Assembly (NCBI RefSeq): GCF_021555155.1
Contig: NZ_JAKGBU010000036.1
Span: 1-47,105 of the forward strand
DNA from: Rhizobium alarense
Lineage (GTDB): Bacteria > Pseudomonadota > Alphaproteobacteria > Rhizobiales > Rhizobiaceae
Direction of reading: 5' to 3'
Length of the DNA stretch: 47,105 nt
Position numbers and translations under genes: made by a program. The notes beneath the pieces are model-generated. The model did no database searches. It was not told the origin of the DNA and saw only the letters and a program-made list of their open reading frames with translations. Below, one piece after another: positions 41,760 to 47,105 of this stretch; within the stretch, counting starts at the first letter, position 1; each line of letters begins with the position of its first letter.

Positions 41760-42854
41760 ATGGCGCATATCGACGAAAACCCGCTCGGCGTGCACCTGCC
41801 GCTCGATCCCCTGCCCGGCCATTCCTCGCTCGGCCGGCTGGAGCGCGTGCTGCGTCGCGGCGAATTCGCCGTCACGGCCGAGCTCAACCCGCCCGACAGC
41901 GCCGACCCGCAGGACGTCTACGACCGCGCCGCGATCTTCGAGGGCTGGGTGGACGGCATCAACGCGGTCGACGCCTCCGGCGCCAACTGCCACATGTCGT
42001 CGGTCGGCATCTGCGCGCTGCTGACCCGCATGGGCTATGCCCCGATCATGCAGATCGCCTGCCGCGACAAGAACCGCATCGCCATCCAGGGCGACGTGTT
42101 AGGGGCGGCCGCCATGGGCGTTTGCAACATCATGTGCCTGACCGGCGACGGCGTGCAGGCCGGCGACCAGCCGGGCGCCAAGCCTGTCTTCGACCTCGAC
42201 TGCATGTCGCTGCTCGAGACCGTGCGCATCATGCGCGACAATGCGAAGTTCCTGTCGGGCCGCAAGCTGACGACGCCGCCGAAGGTGTTTCTCGGCGCCG
42301 CGATCAACCCTTTCGCGCCTCCCTATGATTTCCGGCCCTTCCGCCTTGCCAAGAAGATCGAGGCCGGCGCGCAGTTCGTGCAGAGCCAGTACTGTTTCGA
42401 CGTGCCGATGTTCCGCGAATACATGAAGAAGGTGCGCGACCTCGGCCTGCATGAAAAGTGCTACATCCTGGTCGGCGTCGGGCCGATGGCGTCCGCCAGG
42501 ACGGCCAAATGGATCCGCTCGAACGTGCCGGGCATCCACATTCCCGACGCGATCATCAGGCGGCTCGAAGGGGCCGAGGACCAGAAGAAGGAAGGCAAGC
42601 AGCTCTGCATCGACATCATCAATGAGGTGAAAGAGATCGAGGGCGTCTCCGGCGTGCATGTCATGGCCTACCGCCAGGAGGAATACGTCGCAGAGATCGT
42701 CCACGAATCCGGCGTCCTGAAGGGACGGCGCCCGTGGAAGCGCGAGGCGAACCCCGTCGACGACCTGGTCGCCGAACGCATCGGCCGGACCCGCGACGGC
42801 GTCGAGCAGAACCAGCAGGAAATGGCGGAGATCGCCGCCCATCATCCGCATTGA
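41760..42854 (+). CDS. Methylenetetrahydrofolate reductase-like flavoprotein (MetF family)
   Basis: 364 residues of the MTHFR TIM barrel: TAELNPPDSAD, MQIACRDKNRIAIQGDVLGA, NIMCLTGDGVQAGDQPGA, GAQFVQSQYCFD and VGVGPMASARTAKWI correspond to the FAD and folate-binding blocks. It is longer than house-keeping MetF (about 300) at the C-terminus and diverged from it. Expected reaction: methyl-THF to methylene-THF with an electron acceptor supplied through the MetV-like partner encoded 1 bp upstream. Confidence 0.88.
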   Translation: MAHIDENPLGVHLPLDPLPGHSSLGRLERVLRRGEFAVTAELNPPDSADPQDVYDRAAIFEGWVDGINAVDASGANCHMSSVGICALLTRMGYAPIMQIACRDKNRIAIQGDVLGAAAMGVCNIMCLTGDGVQAGDQPGAKPVFDLDCMSLLETVRIMRDNAKFLSGRKLTTPPKVFLGAAINPFAPPYDFRPFRLAKKIEAGAQFVQSQYCFDVPMFREYMKKVRDLGLHEKCYILVGVGPMASARTAKWIRSNVPGIHIPDAIIRRLEGAEDQKKEGKQLCIDIINEVKEIEGVSGVHVMAYRQEEYVAEIVHESGVLKGRRPWKREANPVDDLVAERIGRTRDGVEQNQQEMAEIAAHHPH

Positions 42855-42927
42855 TCCAAAGACCGCTTTGTAACGTCACATCCGCGCGATAGGTTTGAGG
42901 CCGACGCGCTTCGCCGAGAGGACATCC

Positions 42928-43896
42928 ATGACCCGCACCATCGTCGCCTCCGCCACCCGCGAGATCATCATCGGCTTCGACCAGCCGTTCTGCGTGATCG
43001 GCGAGCGGATCAACCCGACCGGCCGCAAGAAGCTTGCCGCGGAAATGATCGAGGGCAACTTCGACACCGTCATCAAGGACGCGCTCGAACAGGCCGCCGC
43101 CGGCGCAACGATGCTGGACGTCAATGCCGGCGTCACCGCCGTCAATCCCAACGAGACGGAGCCGCCGCTGCTCGTCAAGACGTTGGAGATCGTCCAGGGG
43201 CTCGTCGACCTGCCGCTCTCCATCGACTCGTCCGTGACGGCCGCCATCGAGGCCGGCCTCAAGGTCGCCAAGGGCCGCCCGCTCGTCAATTCGGTCACCG
43301 GCGAGGAGGAGAAGCTCGAAGCCATCCTGCCGCTCGTCAAGAAATACGACGTGCCGGTCGTCGCGATCTCCAACGACGAGTCGGGCATTTCGATGGATCC
43401 GGACGTGCGCTTCGCCGTCGCCAAGAAGATCGTCGAGCGCGCCATGGACCACGGCATCAAGCCGCATGACATCGTCGTCGACCCGCTCGTCATGCCGATC
43501 GGGGCGCTGGGCGACGCGGGCCGCCAGGTCTTCCAGCTGCTCTACCGCCTGCGCAACGAATTGAAGGTCAACACGACCTGCGGCCTCTCCAACATCTCCT
43601 TCGGCCTGCCGCACCGCCACGGCATCAATGCCGGCTTCATCCCCATGGTGATCGGCGCCGGCATGACGTCGGCCATCATGAACCCCTGCCGCCCGCAGGA
43701 GATGGAGGCCGTGCGCGCCGCGAACGTGCTGAACGGCACGGACGCCAACTGCAGCAACTGGATCATGACCTACCGCGACTACAAGCCGGCGGCCGACGGC
43801 AGCCATGCCGCCCCGGCCGCGGCGGCACCTTCCGCCGGCGGCGGCCGTCGCGGCGGCCGCGCGGCTCGGGCGGGTGTCGGCGCGGGGAAGGAGTAA
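42928..43896 (+). CDS. Methyltetrahydrofolate:corrinoid methyltransferase (pterin-binding family)
   Basis: 322 residues with a Pterin_bind/DHPS-like TIM barrel: FCVIGERINPTGRKKLA, GATMLDVNAGVTAVNP, LPLSIDSSVTAAIEAGL and TTCGLSNISFGLPHR are the MeTr/MtgA/MtvA and MetH folate-domain motifs. It transfers the methyl group from the corrinoid protein to THF (or the reverse). The last 30 residues (Ala/Gly/Arg-rich, GGGRRGGRAARAG) lie outside the fold. ATG at 42928 follows GAGAGGA. GTG of the next gene lies 1 bp after its stop. Confidence 0.9.
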   Translation: MTRTIVASATREIIIGFDQPFCVIGERINPTGRKKLAAEMIEGNFDTVIKDALEQAAAGATMLDVNAGVTAVNPNETEPPLLVKTLEIVQGLVDLPLSIDSSVTAAIEAGLKVAKGRPLVNSVTGEEEKLEAILPLVKKYDVPVVAISNDESGISMDPDVRFAVAKKIVERAMDHGIKPHDIVVDPLVMPIGALGDAGRQVFQLLYRLRNELKVNTTCGLSNISFGLPHRHGINAGFIPMVIGAGMTSAIMNPCRPQEMEAVRAANVLNGTDANCSNWIMTYRDYKPAADGSHAAPAAAAPSAGGGRRGGRAARAGVGAGKE

Positions 43897-43897
43897 C

Positions 43898-44248
43898 GTG
43901 GCCTCCCGCCGCATGCGCCGCGACGCCTCCAGCCTGATGCTGGAGGCGCCGTTCGTCATGGCGATGCGCATCCACGAGATGCAGATGGCGGCGCTGACAG
44001 GCACCGCCCAGAACAGGCCGGAACTGACCCGGATGGTGATGGAGAAGGTGGCGGCGACCGCCGAAAGCATGATCGCGGCGAACATCGCGCTGACCCGGGC
44101 GATGATGGGGGTTTTCTTCGTGGGCACCGGGACGCTGGCACCCGCGTCGATGGCCGTGGCGGGAGAAAAGGTCGCCGCCGCCGTGCTGAAACCCTATGGC
44201 CAGCGCGTCCGGAAAAACGCCAGGCGCCTCTCCCGCAAGACCGGCTGA
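43898..44248 (+). CDS. Hypothetical helical protein in the methyl-transfer operon (116 residues)
   Basis: A Met-rich, largely helical protein (MASRRMRRDASSLMLEAP, then HEMQMAALTG and AESMIAANIALTRAMM) with a mildly hydrophobic middle and a basic C-terminus. It resembles phasin-like helical bundles only in composition. GTG start with GGAAGGAG 5 bases upstream, 1 bp after the methyltransferase stop, so translation is coupled. No family recognised; position suggests a structural or assembly role in the system. Confidence 0.7.
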   Translation: MASRRMRRDASSLMLEAPFVMAMRIHEMQMAALTGTAQNRPELTRMVMEKVAATAESMIAANIALTRAMMGVFFVGTGTLAPASMAVAGEKVAAAVLKPYGQRVRKNARRLSRKTG

Positions 44249-44458
44249 AGCCCGCGAAACCCGGCATCTGCAAGAAATCATGCCGCTTTCCCTTTCCATG
44301 TCGGGAATTGAACAATCCGGCAAGGATTTCCGTTGCAGTCTCATCTTATGTCCGGGCATAGCGGCGCGTCCGCCCGTCCGGCAAAGGTTCGCCGGCGGCG
44401 CCCCTGCAGAAAGACTTGATCGATGCGGTACGACGGCACATCGGAAAACGAGGCCAAC

Positions 44459-46498
44459 ATGAGCGAAGCGGCACCGAAGGATCCCCTCGTCCTCTTCATG
44501 CCGTCGGGCAAACGCGGCCGGTTTCCGGTCGGCACGCCCGTGCTCGACGCGGCGCGCACGCTCGGCGTCTACGTCGAAAGCGTCTGCGGCGGGCGCGCCA
44601 CCTGCGGCCGCTGTCAGATCTCGGTGCAGGAGGGCAATTTCGCCAAGCACAAGATCGTCTCGTCGAACGACCACATCTCGGTCAAGGGGCCGAAGGAGGA
44701 GCGTTACGAGAAGGTTCGCGGCCTTCCGGACGGGCGGCGGCTCTCCTGTTCCGCCCAGATCCTCGGCGACCTCGTCATCGACGTGCCGCAGGACACCGTC
44801 ATCAACGCACAGGTCGTGCGCAAGGCGGCGACAGACCGGGTCATCGAGCGCAATGCGGCCGTCCAGCTCTGCTATGTCGAGGTGGACGAACCCGACATGC
44901 ACAAGCCGCTCGGCGACCTCGACCGGCTGAAGGTCATGCTGGAGAAGGACTGGGGCTGGAAAGACCTGCTGATCGCGCCGCACCTGATCCCGCAGGTGCA
45001 GTCGATCCTGCGCAAGGGCAACTGGGGCGTCACCGCCGCGATCCACCGCGACATGGATTCCTCGCGGCCGTTCATCGTCGGGCTGTGGCCCGGCCTGAAA
45101 AACGAGGCCTACGGCATTGCCTGCGACATCGGCTCGACGACGATCGCCATGCACCTCGTCTCGCTGCTGTCCGGCCGCATCGCCGCCTCTTCCGGCGCGT
45201 CGAACCCGCAGATCCGCTTCGGCGAAGACCTGATGAGCCGCGTTTCCTACGTCATGATGAACCCGGACGGTCGGGAGGCGATGACAAAGGCGGTGCGCGA
45301 GGCGGTGAACGGACTGATCGGCAAGGTCTGCGAGGAAGGCGGCGTCCAGCGTGACGACATCCTTGACCTCGTCTTCGTCGGCAACCCGATCATGCACCAC
45401 CTGTTCCTCGGCATCGATCCGACGGAACTCGGCCAGGCGCCCTTCGCGCTCGCCGTCTCCGGCGCGCTGCAATACTGGGCGCATGAGATCGATATTTCTG
45501 TCAACCGCGGCGCGCGGCTCTACATGCTGCCCTGCATCGCCGGTCATGTCGGCGCCGACGCGGCGGGTGCGACGCTCTCCGAGGGGCCCTACCGGCAGGA
45601 CCGCATGATGCTGCTCGTCGATGTCGGCACCAATGCCGAGATCGTTCTCGGCAACAGGGCGCGCGTCGTCGCGGCTTCCTCACCGACCGGGCCGGCCTTC
45701 GAGGGCGCGGAAATCTCCTCCGGCCAGCGCGCCGCCCCCGGCGCGATCGAGCGCGTGCGCATCGATCCCGAAACGCTGGAGCCGAAGTTCCGCGTCATCG
45801 GCGTCGACAGGTGGTCGGACGAGGACGGCTTCGCGGACGCCGCAAGCGCCGTCGGCGTCACCGGCATCTGCGGCTCGGCGATCATCGAGGTGGTCGCGGA
45901 AATGTATCTGACCGGCATCATCAGCCAGGACGGCGTCGTCGACGGCGCCATGCAGGCCAGAAGCCCGCGCATCCTGCAGACCGGCCGCACCTTCTCCTAT
46001 CTCCTGCATGACGGCGACCAGAAGATCACCGTGACGCAGAACGACATCCGTGCCATCCAGCTCGCCAAGGCAGCGCTCTATGCGGGCATCAAGTTGCTGA
46101 TGGAAAAGCTCGGCGTCGACCATGTCGACACGATCCGCTTCGCCGGCGCCTTCGGCTCGTTCATCGATCCGAAATATGCGATGGTGCTCGGCCTCATCCC
46201 GGATTGTGACCTTTCCGAGGTGAAGGCGGTCGGCAACGCCGCGGGAACCGGGGCGCTGATGGCGCTCCTCAGCCGCAGCCACCGCCGCGAAATCGAGGAG
46301 ACTGTCAGCCGCATCGAGAAGATCGAGACGGCGCTGGAGCCGAATTTCCAGCAGCATTTCATCGATGCGATGGCCATGCCCAACAAGGTCGATGCCTTCC
46401 CTGAACTCTCGAAGGTCGTGACGCTGCCGGAACGCAAGGTCCTGTCGGATGACGGCGGAGAAGGCGGCGGGCGCAGGCGGCGGCGCAACCGCGACTGA
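44459..46498 (+). CDS. RACo/RamA-like ASKHA reductive activator of corrinoid proteins (2Fe-2S)
   Basis: 679 residues. N-terminal plant-type 2Fe-2S domain with Cys43, 49, 52 and 97 (CGGRATCGRC...SCSAQ), a linker domain, then the DUF4445/ASKHA ATPase part (IACDIGSTTIAMHL; LLVDVGTNAEIVLGN; GICGSAIIEVVAEM; FAGAFGSFIDP). It uses ATP and low-potential electrons to reduce inactive Co(II) corrinoid to Co(I), essential where oxygen is present. The C-terminal GGRRRRRNRD is basic. ATG at 44459 has GAGG 5 bases upstream; ATG at 44423 would add 12 residues. Confidence 0.92.
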   Translation: MSEAAPKDPLVLFMPSGKRGRFPVGTPVLDAARTLGVYVESVCGGRATCGRCQISVQEGNFAKHKIVSSNDHISVKGPKEERYEKVRGLPDGRRLSCSAQILGDLVIDVPQDTVINAQVVRKAATDRVIERNAAVQLCYVEVDEPDMHKPLGDLDRLKVMLEKDWGWKDLLIAPHLIPQVQSILRKGNWGVTAAIHRDMDSSRPFIVGLWPGLKNEAYGIACDIGSTTIAMHLVSLLSGRIAASSGASNPQIRFGEDLMSRVSYVMMNPDGREAMTKAVREAVNGLIGKVCEEGGVQRDDILDLVFVGNPIMHHLFLGIDPTELGQAPFALAVSGALQYWAHEIDISVNRGARLYMLPCIAGHVGADAAGATLSEGPYRQDRMMLLVDVGTNAEIVLGNRARVVAASSPTGPAFEGAEISSGQRAAPGAIERVRIDPETLEPKFRVIGVDRWSDEDGFADAASAVGVTGICGSAIIEVVAEMYLTGIISQDGVVDGAMQARSPRILQTGRTFSYLLHDGDQKITVTQNDIRAIQLAKAALYAGIKLLMEKLGVDHVDTIRFAGAFGSFIDPKYAMVLGLIPDCDLSEVKAVGNAAGTGALMALLSRSHRREIEETVSRIEKIETALEPNFQQHFIDAMAMPNKVDAFPELSKVVTLPERKVLSDDGGEGGGRRRRRNRD

Positions 46499-46512
46499 CC
46501 GGCAAACGGCGC

Positions 46513-46538
46513 GATGCACGGCGGACCCGTCGTGCGTC
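46513..46538 (+). terminator. Hairpin after the reductive activator gene
   Basis: GATGCACGGCGG pairs with CCGTCGTGCGTC (two G-U pairs), 14 bp after the stop. There is no T tract, so it is a weak terminator candidate at the end of the methyl-transfer operon. Confidence 0.4.
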
Positions 46539-46605
46539 CACCGAATATCCGCCCGCAGCTCTGCTTGAGCTGATGCCTGCCCCACTGAGCGAGAAAGATC
46601 CGGGA

Positions 46606-47013
46606 ATGCCGCGCACCAGACACCTTGCCCTCATCCTTTGCCTCGTCATGCCGGGCCCCGCATTCGCCGACAGCTATGCGGCGATCAGCGGCACCGCGAT
46701 GGCGGTGACGGGAGATATCGCGTTCGACGATTTCAGCATCGTCTTTTCGAACGGCGAGGAGATCGTCTTCGACGAGTTGGTCGGCGACACGTTCGTCGTC
46801 GACGGCGAGACGGTGAACGCATCGGTCTACAGCTTGAAGGAGCCGAAGGATCCGGAGCTCCTGAACGGCAATCGGCTCTGCGGCAACGGCGATGTGACCT
46901 ATGTCGCCTCCTGGGGGGCCGAGAACGGCACGGACACGATCGTCGCCGTCTTCACGACCCAGGACGTACCGGAAAGCAGCGCCGACATGTGCGCCTCCTA
47001 CACCTATGAATGA
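46606..47013 (+). CDS. Secreted protein of unknown function (135 residues)
   Basis: Signal peptide (MPRTRHLALILCLVMPGPAFA, cut near AFA-DS) followed by a small acidic, probably beta-rich domain with two cysteines (RLCGNG and ADMCAS) near the C-terminus that could pair. The ATG at 46606 places the signal peptide normally; the ATG at 46573 would add 11 residues before it. Family not recognised. Confidence 0.65.
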   Translation: MPRTRHLALILCLVMPGPAFADSYAAISGTAMAVTGDIAFDDFSIVFSNGEEIVFDELVGDTFVVDGETVNASVYSLKEPKDPELLNGNRLCGNGDVTYVASWGAENGTDTIVAVFTTQDVPESSADMCASYTYE

Positions 47014-47055
47014 GCCGGCGGGCGGCGGCGGGACTGTTTCGCCGCCGCACCAGGT

Positions 47056-47105
47056 TCAGCAGGCGATCGGCAAGATCTCCTTCGGCCGGCGCTCGATCCG
47101 CGCGA
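47056..47105 (-). CDS. Possible 3' end of a leftward gene (partial)
   Basis: The last 50 bases on the minus strand read RIERRPKEILPIAC and a TGA stop, with every codon ending in G or C as in true genes here. The plus strand is also open from ATG at 47006 (MNEPAGGGG), so the strand is uncertain. Too short to name. Confidence 0.3.
   Translation of the reverse strand, partial: ARIERRPKEILPIAC

Overview
The window reads as chromosomal DNA of a GC-rich alphaproteobacterium of the Rhizobiaceae (Sinorhizobium/Ensifer, Shinella or Rhizobium type). The signs are the acpXL-fabZXL-fabF genes for the very-long-chain lipid A fatty acid, a FnrN-type oxygen regulator next to hemN, the aerobic (Pseudomonas denitrificans type) cob pathway, CbtAB under a cobalamin riboswitch, rhizobial palindromic intergenic elements, a DUF1127 protein and an entericidin. 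No tRNA, rRNA, insertion sequence, phage or CRISPR array was seen.

Layout. 1-1.2 kb: acpXL, fabZXL and the start of a fabF-like synthase, read leftward from a good sigma70-like promoter. 1.3-4.1 kb: hemN and fnrN diverge over a perfect FNR box; an L,D-transpeptidase follows. 4.2-9 kb: a tightly overlapping leftward operon cobE-cobA-cobB-cobC-cobD. 9-11.2 kb: a serine beta-lactamase-like hydrolase and a TauE/SafE permease. 11.2-19.4 kb: a second leftward operon, cobalamin riboswitch-cbtB-cbtA-cobP-cobW-cobN-GFA protein-cobO. One palindromic element lies between cobW and cobN and another is inserted in frame inside cobN. 19.5-22.7 kb: a coiled-coil peptidoglycan-binding protein and cobQ. 23-28.3 kb: a small ORF, a long structured leader, a ProXWV-type betaine transporter and betaine-homocysteine methyltransferase (bmt). 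28.5-35.5 kb: aminotransferase plus DauR/YheO-type regulator, an unknown small protein, LysR, DUF1127, a VWA-domain protein with an ECF sigma factor, and a phosphodiester glycosidase-family protein.

35.5-46.5 kb is the most striking part: a complete corrinoid-dependent methyl-transfer system. Leftward: a non-pyrrolysine MttB-family methyltransferase and an Fe-S protein. Rightward: a corrinoid protein, a DUF1638 protein, a formyltransferase-fold protein, a small 'virulence factor' family protein, a MetV-like zinc/Fe-S protein, a MetF-like reductase, a methyl-THF:corrinoid methyltransferase, an unknown small protein and a RACo/RamA-like reductive activator with a 2Fe-2S domain.

How the genes could work together (inference). 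The ABC transporter imports a betaine. Bmt moves one methyl to homocysteine. MttB moves a methyl from a quaternary amine to the corrinoid protein, the pterin-binding methyltransferase passes it to THF, and MetF/MetV oxidise methyl-THF to methylene-THF. The activator re-reduces corrinoid inactivated by oxygen. The two cob operons and cobQ supply the cofactor from the same region. This machinery is best known from anaerobes, so finding it in an apparently aerobic rhizobial background, linked to B12 synthesis, is the main biological interest. Four of the pathway proteins also carry similar Gly/Arg-rich terminal tails.
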